Positions 1-10,916 of a stretch of DNA of 64,000 nucleotides are shown here, in pieces (within the stretch, counting starts at the first letter, position 1; every line of letters starts with the position of its first letter). The notes beneath the pieces are model-generated. The model had not been told where the DNA came from and searched no databases. It worked only from the letters and a program-made list of their open reading frames with translations. The position numbers were made by a program, and so were the translations under genes. The DNA comes from Hyphomicrobium sp. (GTDB lineage: Bacteria > Pseudomonadota > Alphaproteobacteria > Rhizobiales > Hyphomicrobiaceae). The stretch covers positions 161,978 through 225,977 of the forward strand of contig NZ_RXIZ01000004.1 of assembly GCF_003987855.1 (NCBI RefSeq). The letters run 5' to 3'.

Positions 1-94
1 ACCACCCTATTCCCGCTTCGGCGACTGGATGCTGGCCGGAATTCTCCTCGCGTTCGGCGCCCTTGCTGCAGTCTTCCGGAAAAACGCACGTTAA
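1..94 (+). CDS. lnt: apolipoprotein N-acyltransferase, C-terminal end (partial)
   Basis: Only the last 30 residues lie in the window, entering at the left edge and ending with TAA at 92-94. The tail has the pattern YSRFGDW followed by a hydrophobic helix and a short basic end (FRKNAR), as at the C-terminus of Lnt, the inner-membrane enzyme that adds the third acyl chain to lipoproteins. Lnt followed by an XRE regulator and metK is a common alphaproteobacterial gene order, which supports the call. The catalytic nitrilase domain is outside the window, so the identification rests on a short tail plus synteny. Confidence 0.7.
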   Translation, partial: PPYSRFGDWMLAGILLAFGALAAVFRKNAR

Positions 95-202
95 TCAAAG
101 TCTTGAAGTCAACTTGTCGCGGCGGCTGTCGGACATTGACGCTTTGCGCGCGCGCACCTAGGAAGTGCAGACGCGTAATCCCTGGAACTGCTGGCTGTAC
201 GA

Positions 203-670
203 GTGATGGTGGACAACATATCGATCGAAGACGAGTCGAGCGAAGAAGCTCCCAAGGGATCTCGGCGCGCCAATCCCATGGATGTTCACGTCGGCTCCCG
301 CGTCCGCTTACGGCGTATGCTGCTTGGCATGAGCCAGGAAAAGCTAGGTGAGCACCTGGGGCTGACCTTCCAGCAGGTTCAGAAATACGAAAAGGGCGTC
401 AATCGAATCGGCGCCAGCCGTCTCTTCGATCTCGCCAAGGTACTCGGCGTCCCCGTACAATTTTTCTACGATGAAGCCCCGTTGGGCGTGCAAGGCGCCG
501 GCGCAGCGATGCCGGGCTTCGCCGAACAGCCCGACGAGAGCTACGTCGTGGATTTCCTCGGCACGCGCGAAGGCCTTGAGCTGAATAAGGCATTCGCCCG
601 CGTAACCGATCCGAAGGTGCGCCGGTCGATCGTCGATCTCGTCCGCGCCCTGGCCGGGGAAGAAAACTGA
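203..670 (+). CDS. XRE-family helix-turn-helix transcriptional regulator
   Basis: A 155-residue cytoplasmic DNA-binding protein. An acidic N-terminal tail of about 25 residues precedes a classic Cro/C1 HTH at roughly residues 30-85 (VGSRVRLRRMLLGMSQEKLG, then LTFQQVQKYEKGVNRI). The C-terminal 60 residues match the family found beside metK in many Rhizobiales, but its targets are not known to me. Two ATGs occur in tandem at 203 and 206 and either may be used. It lies between lnt and metK with a 212-base gap before metK. A weak hairpin (AACTGA/TCAGTT, 664-680) overlaps the stop codon. Confidence 0.85.
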   Translation: MMVDNISIEDESSEEAPKGSRRANPMDVHVGSRVRLRRMLLGMSQEKLGEHLGLTFQQVQKYEKGVNRIGASRLFDLAKVLGVPVQFFYDEAPLGVQGAGAAMPGFAEQPDESYVVDFLGTREGLELNKAFARVTDPKVRRSIVDLVRALAGEEN

Positions 671-882
671 TCTTTTCAGTTCTGTGACAACGACGGTATT
701 CGTTTGCTTTAGCGGAAGGGTCGCTAGGTCGCGGATCAATTCCGGTATCTGGGCGCGCCGTCGCTTGACCGAATCCAACAAGATTGCGACAAACCGGCGC
801 TTTTCATCGGGCGCGGTGTCGTCGAACCCGCATAAAAATCATCGGCAAACCCGGACCAAGTTTTCCAACATTGGGGGCCAAC

Positions 883-2088
<1,206 letters not shown>

Positions 2089-2114
2089 TCTCCCTGCCTA
2101 TTGCAAACCCGTAG

Positions 2115-2144
2115 AACGGTCGCGAAAGCGGCCGTTTTCGTTTT
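2115..2144 (+). terminator. Rho-independent terminator after metK
   Basis: AACGGTCGC pairs with GCGGCCGTT across a GAAA tetraloop (9 bp with one G-T wobble), followed by TTCGTTTT. It sits 27 bases after the metK stop and just before the trmB start at 2158, so trmB probably depends on read-through or its own promoter. Confidence 0.75.
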
Positions 2145-2157
2145 AAGAAAACGCTTG

Positions 2158-2820
2158 ATGTCTGAGCGGGACCACGAACTGAGATCTTACGGACGCCGCC
2201 GTGGCCGCAAGCCGAGCGCGCGGCAGTCCCAGTTGCTGGTCGAGGATCTTCCTCGCCTCACCTTCGATCCTGCAACGCCGCCTCAAGGCTATAGACAGAC
2301 CTGGCTTGAGATCGGTTTTGGTGGCGGGGAGCATTTATTATGGCAGGCCCGGCAAAATCCCGACGTCGCTCTTATCGGCTGCGAACCCTTCGAAGACGGA
2401 GTCATCAAAGTCCTGACGGCGGTGACCACCGAGGAATTGAAGAATATTCGCCTGCACATGGGTGACGCGCGCGAAATCGTTCGTGCGATTGCGCCGGCCA
2501 GCATCGACCGCACCTTCATCCTGTTCCCCGATCCGTGGCCGAAACGCAAACATCGCAAACGACGTCTGGTTAATGCGACCTTGCTTGCGCTGCTCGCCCG
2601 TGTAATGCGACCGGGAGCCGAGCTGCGCATCGGGACCGACAGCGGCGACTATGCCCGCACGATGCTTGAGGCGTTCGCGCTTGAGCCGCGCTTCAGATGG
2701 ACAGCAGCAAGCCCGGAAGACTGGCGCATCCGGCCGGCGGACTGGCCGGAGACCCGCTACGATGCCAAGGCCGTCCGCGAGGGGCGGCCGCGCTATTATT
2801 TCCGATTTCTGCGCATCTAG
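2158..2820 (+). CDS. trmB: tRNA (guanine-N7)-methyltransferase
   Basis: Methylates N7 of G46 in the tRNA variable loop using SAM. The 220-residue protein has the SAM-binding motif LEIGFGGGEHLLWQA near residue 50 and the TrmB signature FPDPWPKRKHRKRRL near residue 123, then a conserved GTDSGDYA segment. I chose ATG 2158 (MSERDHELRSYGRRRGRKPS), because this N-terminus matches alphaproteobacterial TrmB. An upstream TTG at 2101 would place the coding start inside the metK terminator. Spacing to rimP is about 120 bases. Confidence 0.95.
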   Translation: MSERDHELRSYGRRRGRKPSARQSQLLVEDLPRLTFDPATPPQGYRQTWLEIGFGGGEHLLWQARQNPDVALIGCEPFEDGVIKVLTAVTTEELKNIRLHMGDAREIVRAIAPASIDRTFILFPDPWPKRKHRKRRLVNATLLALLARVMRPGAELRIGTDSGDYARTMLEAFALEPRFRWTAASPEDWRIRPADWPETRYDAKAVREGRPRYYFRFLRI

Positions 2821-2944
2821 CGGGTGCTAAGCCTTGCGTAAGAGGCGAAACTCGCCTATTTAGCTCTTATTCCAATAACACGACGTACTTGATTGGGTGG
2901 ACCGAAAGGCCCGCTCCGAACGGACTTTAGGCATAGGAACGCCA

Positions 2945-3583
2945 TTGCAAGAAACGATCGCCAGCGATCAGGCTTCGTCCGCGAGCGAAAGCGCCGATAC
3001 CGCGCGCTTCATTCGTGAGACCGGTGTTGCGGCCGACATAGCCGCCATCGTCGAGCCCGTGCTTGGCGATCTCGGCTTCCGCCTCGTCCGCGTGAAAATT
3101 CAAGGCGACGGTCGCGATCGCATCGTGCAGCTGATGGCGGAACGTCCCGATGGCTCAATCACAGTCGATGACTGCGAGATCATTTCCAAAGGGATCTCCC
3201 CTGTTCTCGACGTTGCCGATCCGATTTCCGGGGCTTACCGCCTCGAAGTCTCGTCGCCAGGCATCGACCGTCCCCTGGTGCGCCCGAGCGATTTTGAAGA
3301 TTGGGCAGGCCACGAGGCAAAGATCGAACTGAAAGAGCCGATTGACGGCCGCAAGCGTTTCAAAGGCGTGCTTGAAGGCTTCGAAGACGGCGAAGTACGC
3401 ATCAAAGCCGACACCGGAGAGCATGGCGTGCAGCACCTGGGTCTGCCCGTTCACCTGATTTCCGATGCCAAACTCGTTCTCACCGACGAGCTTATTCGCG
3501 AAGCACTTCAACGCGCCAAAGAGCGCCATTCCACGCGGCCCGGCGACGGCGCCGAACTCGACGAAGACGATCTGGAGGATTGA
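2945..3583 (+). CDS. rimP: ribosome maturation factor RimP
   Basis: Needed for maturation of the 30S subunit; binds the S12 region. The N-domain ([20 protein letters not shown], then [21 protein letters not shown] and [20 protein letters not shown]) is typical, and the C-terminal SH3-like domain ends in a variable acidic tail (ELDEDDLED). TTG 2945 has an AGGA at 2935-2938 with 6-base spacing. A GTG at 2897 without a visible Shine-Dalgarno would add 16 residues, so the start is uncertain. It is followed after 4 bases by nusA, the usual rimP-nusA-infB operon. Confidence 0.92.
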   Translation: MQETIASDQASSASESADTARFIRETGVAADIAAIVEPVLGDLGFRLVRVKIQGDGRDRIVQLMAERPDGSITVDDCEIISKGISPVLDVADPISGAYRLEVSSPGIDRPLVRPSDFEDWAGHEAKIELKEPIDGRKRFKGVLEGFEDGEVRIKADTGEHGVQHLGLPVHLISDAKLVLTDELIREALQRAKERHSTRPGDGAELDEDDLED

Positions 3584-3587
3584 CCCC

Positions 3588-5222
3588 ATGGCCATGGCAG
3601 GCATCAGTGCCAACCGGCTCGAGCTTCTGCAAATCGCAGATGCCGTCGCGCGCGAAAAGACGATCGACAAAAAGATCGTGATCGAAGCGATGGAAGACGC
3701 GATCCAGAAGGCCGCCAAGTCGCGCTATGGAGCGGAAAATGACATCCGCTGCGAAATCGATCCGAAGACCGGCGAAGCCAAGCTGACGCGCGTGCTCGCT
3801 GTTGTCGAGGAGGTCGAGAACGACGCAACGCAAATCAACGTCGAAGACGCCAAGAAGCGCAATCCGGATGCGAACGTCGGCGATATGATCGCCGAGACGT
3901 TGCCGCCTCTCGAGTTTGGCCGTGTCGCCGCTCAGAATGCGAAGCAGGTTATCGTCCAGAAGGTGCGCGAGGCCGAACGCGACCGCCAGTTCTCCGAGTA
4001 TAAAGACCGCATGGGTGACGTCATCAACGGCACCGTGAAGCGCGTCGAGTACGGTAACGTCATCGTCGATCTGGGCCGCGCGGAAGGCATCATCCGTCGC
4101 GATGAAATGATCCCGCGCGAGAACGTTCGCCTTGGCGATCGCATCCGCGCCTATATCTACGAAGTCCGCCGCGAGCAGCGCGGCCCGCAAATCTTCCTGA
4201 CGCGCGCCCGCCCCGAGTTCATGTCGATGCTCTTCCGCTCGGAAGTGCCCGAAATCTACGATGGCGTCGTCGAGATCAAGTCGGTCGCCCGCGATCCGGG
4301 CAGCCGCGCCAAGATCGCGGTTATTTCTAAGGATTCTTCGATCGACCCCGTCGGTGCCTGCGTCGGTATGCGGGGCGCGCGCGTCCAGGCGGTCGTCAAC
4401 GAACTGCAAGGCGAGAAGGTCGATATCATCCAGTGGAACCCGGATGCCGCGAGCTTCATCGTCAACGCCCTCGCGCCTGCGGAGGTCACGAAGGTCGTTC
4501 TCGACGAAGATTCAAACCGCATTGAAGTGGTCGTTCCGGAAGCCCAGCTCTCGCTGGCGATCGGCCGCCGCGGCCAGAACGTCCGCCTCGCGTCACAGCT
4601 GACCGGCTGGGACATCGACATTCTCACGGAACAAGAAGAGAGCGAGCGCCGCCAGAAGGAATTCGCCGAGCGCACTCAGCTGCTGATGGATTCGCTCGAC
4701 GTCGACGAAGTCATTGCGCAGCTTCTCGTTACCGAAGGCTTCGCGACGATCGAAGAAGTCGCTTACGTCGATCTTGCTGAAATCGCCCACATCGAAGGCT
4801 TCGACGAGAACACCGCCGAGCAGATCCAGAGCCGCGCCCGGGAGTTCCTGGAGCAGCAGGAAGCCGAGCGCGACGCCAAGCGTCGTGAGTTGGGCGTGGC
4901 CGACGACATGGCCGAAATCCCCGGCATGACGACGGCGATGATGGTCGCTCTCGGTGAGAACGGTGTCAAAACCGTCGAAGACTTCGCCGACTGCGCCACC
5001 GACGAGCTTGTCGGCTGGACCGAGCGCAAGAAGGAGAAGGACTCCGAGGCCGTCCGTCACAAGGGCTACCTTGACGGTTTCGAGCTGTCGCGCACCGACG
5101 TCGAGAACATGATTATGGCCGCCCGCGTTCAGGCGGGCTGGATCAAGGCAGAAGATCTCGAAAAGCCTGCAGAGGGTGAACCTGAAGCAGCCGATGCCGA
5201 TGGCGTCGGCGCCGAAGGCTAA
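3588..5222 (+). CDS. nusA: transcription termination/antitermination factor NusA
   Basis: Binds RNA polymerase and RNA and controls pausing, termination and antitermination. The 544-residue protein has the N-terminal polymerase-binding domain, an S1 domain ([20 protein letters not shown], about residues 140-205), two KH domains ([20 protein letters not shown], then [20 protein letters not shown]) and two C-terminal helix-hairpin-helix/acidic repeats. The start is ATG 3588 with GGAG upstream; a second ATG two codons on (MAMAG) is also possible. It sits 4 bases after rimP and is followed by ylxR and infB. Confidence 0.97.
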   Translation: MAMAGISANRLELLQIADAVAREKTIDKKIVIEAMEDAIQKAAKSRYGAENDIRCEIDPKTGEAKLTRVLAVVEEVENDATQINVEDAKKRNPDANVGDMIAETLPPLEFGRVAAQNAKQVIVQKVREAERDRQFSEYKDRMGDVINGTVKRVEYGNVIVDLGRAEGIIRRDEMIPRENVRLGDRIRAYIYEVRREQRGPQIFLTRARPEFMSMLFRSEVPEIYDGVVEIKSVARDPGSRAKIAVISKDSSIDPVGACVGMRGARVQAVVNELQGEKVDIIQWNPDAASFIVNALAPAEVTKVVLDEDSNRIEVVVPEAQLSLAIGRRGQNVRLASQLTGWDIDILTEQEESERRQKEFAERTQLLMDSLDVDEVIAQLLVTEGFATIEEVAYVDLAEIAHIEGFDENTAEQIQSRAREFLEQQEAERDAKRRELGVADDMAEIPGMTTAMMVALGENGVKTVEDFADCATDELVGWTERKKEKDSEAVRHKGYLDGFELSRTDVENMIMAARVQAGWIKAEDLEKPAEGEPEAADADGVGAEG

Positions 5223-5255
5223 CGGAAATGTTTGGAAAGGCGACCGACGCGCGTG

Positions 5256-5954
5256 ATGGCAAAGCGGCAAGATCAGGCATCGCTGGGGAGCACGGATTCG
5301 ACATCCGATGCCGCACCCGAGCGCATGTGCGCGGTCACGCGTGAAAGCGGTGACGCTCGCGATCTGATCCGCTTTGTGCTGTCGCCGGACGGGATCGTCG
5401 TTCCGGATCTCGAGCGCAAGCTTCCTGGCCGTGGCGTTTGGGTTGGTTGCAGCAGAATGCTTGTTGAAAAGGCCATTCGGACGCAGGCCTTCTCAAAAAG
5501 CTTAAAGACTAAGGCTGATGCGCCCGCAGACCTTGCAGAACGCGTCGATAACCTTATCCTTAAGCGGACAACTGGAGCCCTGTCTCTGGCCAACAAGGCT
5601 GGGCTTGCAGTGGCTGGTTTCGAAAAGGTTTTCGCCGCTCTCGAAAAGGGACCGGTGCGTGTCGTTCTCCACGGCGCTGATGCAGCGGCCGACGGGCGAT
5701 CGAAAATTGATCGAAAATACAAGGCAATTCAAGCCGACCGGGGCCAACCGGCCGCAATCGTCGATGTTCTGACGATTGCGCAAATGAGCTTGGCCATTGG
5801 GCGCGGAAGTGTGGTACATGCTGCGCTCACACCCGGAGGACTGTCGGATCGGTTTCTGGAGGAAGCGGAGCGTCTTGCGCGCTACCGGCACTCCACTATT
5901 GAAGCCGCCCCTGGTGGCGGCGAACGAATTTCTGATTTTCTAGCTGAAGGCTAA
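5256..5954 (+). CDS. YlxR-type RNA-binding protein fused to an L7Ae-like domain
   Basis: A 232-residue nucleic-acid-binding protein. Residues ~20-100 are the YlxR/DUF448 fold (MCAVTRESGDARDLIRFVLS, LPGRGVWVGCSR), and residues ~105-200 resemble ribosomal L7Ae/YlxQ (LSLANKAGLAVAGFEKVFAA). This two-domain form is usual in alphaproteobacteria, where Gram-positives have separate ylxR and ylxQ. It lies between nusA and infB. The start is ATG 5256; GGAAAGG at 5234-5240 is rather far upstream, so the start is moderately certain. The exact molecular role is not established. Confidence 0.88.
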   Translation: MAKRQDQASLGSTDSTSDAAPERMCAVTRESGDARDLIRFVLSPDGIVVPDLERKLPGRGVWVGCSRMLVEKAIRTQAFSKSLKTKADAPADLAERVDNLILKRTTGALSLANKAGLAVAGFEKVFAALEKGPVRVVLHGADAAADGRSKIDRKYKAIQADRGQPAAIVDVLTIAQMSLAIGRGSVVHAALTPGGLSDRFLEEAERLARYRHSTIEAAPGGGERISDFLAEG

Positions 5955-5964
5955 CGGATAACGC

Positions 5965-8787
5965 ATGACGGATTCGAACGACCAGACCGATAAGACCATC
6001 CGGGTCGGAGCGCGAAAGCCGCTATCGCTGCAGCGTACGGTCGAGTCTGGCCACGTGAGGCAGAATTTCAGCCACGGACGGTCCAAGTCCGTCGTCGTCG
6101 AGAAGAAGAAGACGCGTAGACTTGGGAACGAAGGCGACGCCCCACCTGCCGCCGCAACCCCGGTAACGGTCGAGAAGACACCACAGCCCTCTCGCATTCC
6201 GCCGCCGCCGCAGAACCAATCCTCAAGCTCGGATCGCTCCGCCGGTCGCGTTCTCTCCAACGAGGAGCGCGCCGCCCGCGAGCGCGCGCTCGCCGCTGCC
6301 CGTGCTGAGGATACGACGCGCACGCCAGAACCTGAGCCTGTGCGTTTCGAGCCGATCGCACGACCGCCTGAGCCGCAACCGCGCGCCGAGGAAAAATCCC
6401 GCGTTGAACAGGCCGCGCCGGCTCCAGCCGCACAAGCAGCGCCCGCCGCCCAAGCGCCGGCATCAGCAGCAGCCCCGGCGGTCGCTCCGCAGCCAGCTGC
6501 CGCGCCTCCACAGTCGCAGCCAGTATCTCGCGATCGCGATCATGCGCCTCAACGCGAAGGTCGCCGTGACGGCGGCCGCGAAGGTGGGCGCGAAAGTGGC
6601 CATGGGTCGCCCGCACGCGGCGACAGTGGCCGGCCATCGTTCCAACGCGGCCCGCGCCCGTCCGGCAACACGGCTTTCATGCCGCGCGAAGCTGGACGTC
6701 CCCGGGAAATCGAACTTCCTCTTCCCGCCCGTCGCGGAGCGTCGCCAACTCCCGCTGACTCAACGACCATCGAAAAGCCGAGCCGGCCCGTACGTCCCGC
6801 AGTGGCACGTGAGCAGGTCGAGGATGATGACGTCCGCAAGCGTGGTCCCGGTGGCGTCAAAGTTCCGCGCCCGGCCGTAAAGACCCCCGACGACGGCCGC
6901 CAGCGTCAGAAGCTGACGATCACCAACTTCGATCGTGAAGCCCAAGTTCGCTCGCTTGCTTCGCTGAAGCGCAAGCGCGAGAAGGAAAAGCTGAAGGCCA
7001 TGGGCATTCAGCAGCCGCGCGAGAAGATTGCGCGCGAGGTCGTTATTCCTGAGGCCATCACGATTCAGGAACTGTCGAACCGTATGGCCGAGCGCGCCGT
7101 CGATCTCATCAAGTACCTGATGCAGCAAGGCGCGATGCATAAGATCACCGATGTCCTCGATGCGGACACCGCCGAGCTGATCGTCCAGGAATTTGGCCAC
7201 ACCTCGAAACGTGTGTCGGAATCGGACGTCGAAATCGGCTTCGTCGGCGATAAGGATGCGGACGATTCTGCGCTGGAATCGCGTGCGCCGGTCGTCACGA
7301 TCATGGGTCACGTCGACCATGGCAAGACATCGTTGCTCGATGCCATACGTCAGGCGAACGTCGTTTCAGGTGAGGCCGGTGGCATCACGCAGCATATCGG
7401 CGCCTATCAGGTGACGGCGAAGGACGGCAGCAAGATCACCTTCATCGACACGCCAGGCCACGAAGCCTTCACGGCTATGCGTGCGCGCGGCGCCAAGGTG
7501 ACGGACATTGTCGTGCTCGTTGTCGCGGCCGACGACGGCGTCATGCCGCAAACGGTCGAAGCCATCAATCACGCGAAGTCGGCGAATGTGCCGATCATCG
7601 TTGCGATCAATAAGATCGACAAGCCGCAAGCCGAACCGAATCGTGTGCGCACTGAACTCCTCTCGCACGAGATTGTCGTGGAAAGCATGGGCGGTGACAC
7701 GCTCGAGGTTCCGGTTTCGGCTTTGAAGCACACGAACCTCGATAAACTTCTCGAGGCGATCCACCTGCAGGCCGAAATCCTCGACCTCAAGGCCAATCCG
7801 GTCCGCACAGCTGAAGGCGTCGTCATCGAAGCCAAACTGGAACGGGGCCGTGGTCCGGTGGGCACTGTGCTCGTCCAACGCGGCACGCTGCACGTCGGCG
7901 ATATCATCGTGGCCGGCATGGCCTGGGGTCGGGTCCGCGCCCTGCTCGATGATCGCGGAGCCCAAATCCAATCGGCTGGTCCATCAGTTCCCGCCGAAGT
8001 CTTGGGCTTTGACTCAGCTCCGGAAGCCGGTGATCAGTTCGCCGTCGTCGAGAATGAAGCACGCGCTCGCGAGCTGACCGATTATCGCGTCAGGAAGCGT
8101 CGCGAGACGCTGGGATCCGCCGGCACGAAGAGCACGCTCGAGCAGATGATGCAGCAGCTCAAGGATGCGGGCCGCAAGGAATTCCCGCTTGTCGTCAAAG
8201 GCGACGTGCAGGGTTCTGTTGAAGCAATCGCCGGCGCCTTGAAGAAGGTCGGCAACGATGAGGTCGAAGCCCGTCTCGTTCACTCGGGCGTGGGCGGCAT
8301 CACCGAGTCCGATATCGCTCTTGCAGCCGCTTCGAGAGCTGTTGTGATCGGGTTCAACGTCCGTGCCAACGCCCAGGCCAAACAGGCCGCGGACGCGCAG
8401 GGAGTCGAGATCCGCTATTACAACATCATCTACGATCTCGTGGATGAAGTGAAAGCGGCGATGTCCGGCCTTCTTGCGCCGACCAAGCGCGAGGTGTTCC
8501 TCGGCTATGCATCGATCAAGCAGGTCTTCAACATTTCGAAGGTCGGCAAGGTCGCCGGTTGCGTCGTCACGGAAGGCAAGGTCGAGCGCGGCGCCAAGGT
8601 GCGTCTGCTCCGCGACAACGTCGTGATCCACGAAGGCACGCTTTCGATCCTCAAGCGCTTCAAGGATGACGTGAAGGAAGTTGTCGCCGGTCAGGAATGC
8701 GGTATGTCCTTTGCGAACTATCAGGACATCCGAGAGAACGACCAGATCGAATGCTTCCAGGTTGAGACGATCGCTCGTTCGCTCTAA
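5965..8787 (+). CDS. infB: translation initiation factor IF-2
   Basis: GTPase that places initiator tRNA on the 30S subunit and drives subunit joining. The 940-residue product begins with a conserved alphaproteobacterial N-terminus, then about 230 residues of Pro/Ala/Arg-rich low complexity, an IF2_N domain (~residues 340-410) and the G domain with [23 protein letters not shown] and NKID. Domain II, domain III and the fMet-tRNA-binding C2 domain ([20 protein letters not shown]) follow. It begins 10 bases after ylxR. Confidence 0.98.
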   Translation: MTDSNDQTDKTIRVGARKPLSLQRTVESGHVRQNFSHGRSKSVVVEKKKTRRLGNEGDAPPAAATPVTVEKTPQPSRIPPPPQNQSSSSDRSAGRVLSNEERAARERALAAARAEDTTRTPEPEPVRFEPIARPPEPQPRAEEKSRVEQAAPAPAAQAAPAAQAPASAAAPAVAPQPAAAPPQSQPVSRDRDHAPQREGRRDGGREGGRESGHGSPARGDSGRPSFQRGPRPSGNTAFMPREAGRPREIELPLPARRGASPTPADSTTIEKPSRPVRPAVAREQVEDDDVRKRGPGGVKVPRPAVKTPDDGRQRQKLTITNFDREAQVRSLASLKRKREKEKLKAMGIQQPREKIAREVVIPEAITIQELSNRMAERAVDLIKYLMQQGAMHKITDVLDADTAELIVQEFGHTSKRVSESDVEIGFVGDKDADDSALESRAPVVTIMGHVDHGKTSLLDAIRQANVVSGEAGGITQHIGAYQVTAKDGSKITFIDTPGHEAFTAMRARGAKVTDIVVLVVAADDGVMPQTVEAINHAKSANVPIIVAINKIDKPQAEPNRVRTELLSHEIVVESMGGDTLEVPVSALKHTNLDKLLEAIHLQAEILDLKANPVRTAEGVVIEAKLERGRGPVGTVLVQRGTLHVGDIIVAGMAWGRVRALLDDRGAQIQSAGPSVPAEVLGFDSAPEAGDQFAVVENEARARELTDYRVRKRRETLGSAGTKSTLEQMMQQLKDAGRKEFPLVVKGDVQGSVEAIAGALKKVGNDEVEARLVHSGVGGITESDIALAAASRAVVIGFNVRANAQAKQAADAQGVEIRYYNIIYDLVDEVKAAMSGLLAPTKREVFLGYASIKQVFNISKVGKVAGCVVTEGKVERGAKVRLLRDNVVIHEGTLSILKRFKDDVKEVVAGQECGMSFANYQDIRENDQIECFQVETIARSL

Positions 8788-8802
8788 TCCATTTGCACAT
8801 GG

Positions 8803-8875
8803 CCCTGCGCGACTCTCGCCGCGCAGGGATTTCGTTGCGGTGGGAGTTCCTCCGTCGGCTGAGCCGGCCCCACCC
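8803..8875 (+). promoter_or_regulatory. paired hairpins between infB and rbfA
   Basis: The 146-base gap holds a perfect 9-bp stem CCCTGCGCG/CGCGCAGGG (8803-8828) followed by ATTTCGTT, then a second stem GGTGGG/CCCACC enclosing GGCTGAGCC (about 8839-8875). The first looks like a weak terminator or an RNA-processing site that could reduce flow from infB into rbfA. The role is inferred from structure only. Confidence 0.5.
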
Positions 8876-8933
8876 GCAGTAATCAATCGCATGAAAGAGG
8901 CCGCGCGCGGTCCCATCCCGCGGCGGAAGAGAA

Positions 8934-9335
8934 ATGGCAAAGAAACCAGCCCATTCGGGCGTCAAGGGCCCGTCGCAACGCATGTTGCGCGTCGGTGAAC
9001 TCATTCGGCACAAGCTCTCCGAGATGCTATCGCGTGGCGATGTGCACGATGATGTGCTTGCATCGCACGTGATCACCATTCCAGAGGTGCGTCTTTCACC
9101 GGACCTGAAATTGGCAACTGTCTACGTCATGCCGCTCGGCGGCAGCGACGTTAAACCGGTCATTGAAGCGCTCACGCGGAACCGGAAATACCTCCGCGCT
9201 GAAGTCGCTCACACTCTGAACTTGCGCTACGCACCCGATCTTCGTTTTCGCGAGGATGAAACGTTCGAAGAGGCAACCCGCATCGACCGGCTGCTCGACA
9301 GTGACCGGGTTCGTCAGGATACGCAGAAGAAATAA
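8934..9335 (+). CDS. rbfA: ribosome-binding factor A
   Basis: Binds the 30S subunit near helix 1 of 16S rRNA and is needed for late maturation and cold adaptation. The 133-residue single KH-like domain has the family signature [17 protein letters not shown] near the N-terminus and [15 protein letters not shown] and [12 protein letters not shown] segments further on. The start is ATG 8934 ([16 protein letters not shown]). truB follows after 5 bases, the usual rbfA-truB pair. Confidence 0.95.
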   Translation: MAKKPAHSGVKGPSQRMLRVGELIRHKLSEMLSRGDVHDDVLASHVITIPEVRLSPDLKLATVYVMPLGGSDVKPVIEALTRNRKYLRAEVAHTLNLRYAPDLRFREDETFEEATRIDRLLDSDRVRQDTQKK

Positions 9336-9340
9336 GAGAC

Positions 9341-10264
9341 ATGGCACGACGCAAAAAAGGCAACGCCGTTCACGGCTGGCTTATTCTCGACAAGCCGATC
9401 AACATGACGTCTACGCAAGCCGTAGGCGCGGTGCGGCGTGCATTCAACGCGCAAAAAGCCGGCCACTCCGGCACGCTTGATCCTCTCGCAACGGGCATCC
9501 TGCCGATCGCCCTCGGCGAAGCCACGAAAACGGTTTCGTTCGCGGTCGAGGGTGAGAAAGCCTATCGCTTCACGGTTCGTTGGGGCGCTGAAACCGAAAC
9601 GGATGATACGGAAGGCGCCGTCAGCAAATCGAGCGACAAGCGTCCTGCCCGCGCCGAGATCGAAGCGCTTCTGCCGCGCTTTCATGGCGAGATCATGCAG
9701 GTTCCTCCCGCCTATTCGGCGATCAAAATCGACGGCGCCCGCGCCTACGATCTCGCCCGCGATGGCGAGACGGTCGTTCTCGAGCCGCGACCCGTCGTGA
9801 TCGAAAGCCTGAAGCTCGTCGATATGCCCGATGAGGCAACGAGCGTCTTCGAGGCGCGATGCGGCAAGGGAACGTATGTCCGCGCGATCGCACGCGACCT
9901 CGGCCGCCTGATCGGCTGCTATGGCCATGTCATCGCCCTTCGCCGCACTGAAGTGGGACCATTCGATGAAGCCCGCGCCATCAGCATGGATGCGCTGCTT
10001 GCGGCTGCGCAGTCCGACGACCCGGAAGCGATTGCCAAGTTGCTGCTCCCGGTCGAAGCCGCCCTCGCGGATCTACCGGAACTGCTCGTTTCGCAGAGCG
10101 ACGCCGCAACGCTTGCTCGCGGACAAACGGTCCTCATTCGCGGGCGCGACGCCCCGATCCTGACCGGCCCTGCCTATGCGACTTCGAAGGGCCGTCTGAT
10201 CGCCCTCGGAGAACTGGCGAAGGGGGCTCTGCACCCCACCCGCGTCTTCAATCTCGGCCCATAG
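9341..10264 (+). CDS. truB: tRNA pseudouridine(55) synthase
   Basis: Converts U55 in the T-loop of elongator tRNAs to pseudouridine. In the 307-residue protein the catalytic Asp is in GHSGTLDPLATGILPIALG near residue 47. Conserved YRFTVRWGAETETDD and FHGEIMQVPPAYSAIKIDG segments follow, and then a C-terminal PUA-like extension. It begins 5 bases after rbfA and is transcribed with it. The next gene, rpsO, has a long leader. Confidence 0.96.
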   Translation: MARRKKGNAVHGWLILDKPINMTSTQAVGAVRRAFNAQKAGHSGTLDPLATGILPIALGEATKTVSFAVEGEKAYRFTVRWGAETETDDTEGAVSKSSDKRPARAEIEALLPRFHGEIMQVPPAYSAIKIDGARAYDLARDGETVVLEPRPVVIESLKLVDMPDEATSVFEARCGKGTYVRAIARDLGRLIGCYGHVIALRRTEVGPFDEARAISMDALLAAAQSDDPEAIAKLLLPVEAALADLPELLVSQSDAATLARGQTVLIRGRDAPILTGPAYATSKGRLIALGELAKGALHPTRVFNLGP

Positions 10265-10357
10265 CTGGAGCAGCCAACCAACTATATGAATTTAAACGAT
10301 AATATACGCTCGAAATCTGCCTCGCCTTTGCAGCGGGTTCGTGTATAAGTAGCGCAC

Positions 10358-10390
10358 CCGCGCGGGCTCGTTCCCGCGCGGCTTTCATTT
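10358..10390 (+). promoter_or_regulatory. strong hairpin in the truB-rpsO gap
   Basis: A perfect 9-bp GC stem CCGCGCGGG/CCCGCGCGG with a CTCGTT loop is followed by CTTTCATTT. It lies 94 bases after truB and about 70 before rpsO. It could be the truB terminator, or part of an rpsO leader, where S15 autoregulation is known in other bacteria. The sequence does not decide between these. A TATAAG at 10344-10349 just upstream could be a -10 box, but no well-spaced -35 is visible. Confidence 0.5.
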
Positions 10391-10459
10391 GCGACCCCGC
10401 TGGACGACATCCCGGCTGCGGCCGCGCTATCTCAAACTCCAATTCGAAAGGAGCATTCG

Positions 10460-10741
10460 ATGTCGCAGATTGCACCTCACCGTCGTGAGGCAAAGACCGC
10501 TGTTATCAAGGACAACGCGACCAAATCCAACGACACCGGCTCGCCGGAAGTCCAGATCGCCGTGTTGACCCACCGCATCAACGAACTGACCGAACACTTC
10601 AAGACCCACAAGAAAGACAATCACTCTCGTCGTGGTCTTCTGAAGATGGTCAGCCAGCGTCGTCAGCTCCTTGACTACGTCAAGGCGAAGGACAACGGCC
10701 GCTACCAGAAGATCATCGAGAAGAACGGCATCCGCCGCTAG
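10460..10741 (+). CDS. rpsO: 30S ribosomal protein S15
   Basis: Primary 16S rRNA-binding protein of the small subunit platform. At 93 residues it is slightly longer than the usual 89. It contains [20 protein letters not shown] and [20 protein letters not shown], both diagnostic. The start is ATG 10460 with AAAGGAG at 10447-10453. It is followed by pnp after 175 bases, the same rpsO-pnp pairing as in many proteobacteria. Confidence 0.98.
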   Translation: MSQIAPHRREAKTAVIKDNATKSNDTGSPEVQIAVLTHRINELTEHFKTHKKDNHSRRGLLKMVSQRRQLLDYVKAKDNGRYQKIIEKNGIRR

Positions 10742-10820
10742 TCGCGCGCTGAGATCCGCGCTCAAGACAGGACGGCCCTCAATGGCCAGTCACTCTCATC
10801 TGATCAAGACGAACAACGTC

Positions 10821-10843
10821 GGCGCCGCCGTGGCGCCGGCGCC
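10821..10843 (+). promoter_or_regulatory. hairpin in the pnp leader
   Basis: GGCGCCG and CGGCGCC form a perfect 7-bp stem around a 9-base loop, midway in the 175-base rpsO-pnp gap. In Escherichia coli the pnp leader forms RNase III-cleaved stems used for autoregulation. A similar role here is inference only. No T-run follows, so it is not a typical terminator. Confidence 0.4.
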
Positions 10844-10916
10844 AAGTGTGCTCACTCGGCACGAGGCCGCTTGAGCTGACCGACCGAAAAGAAAAAGCGA
10901 AAACGAAAGATCCAAC

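Noticed and set aside
671..882. SAM-responsive riboswitch upstream of metK
   Set aside because: The leader has no pattern I can match to a known SAM riboswitch class by eye; a covariance-model search would be needed.
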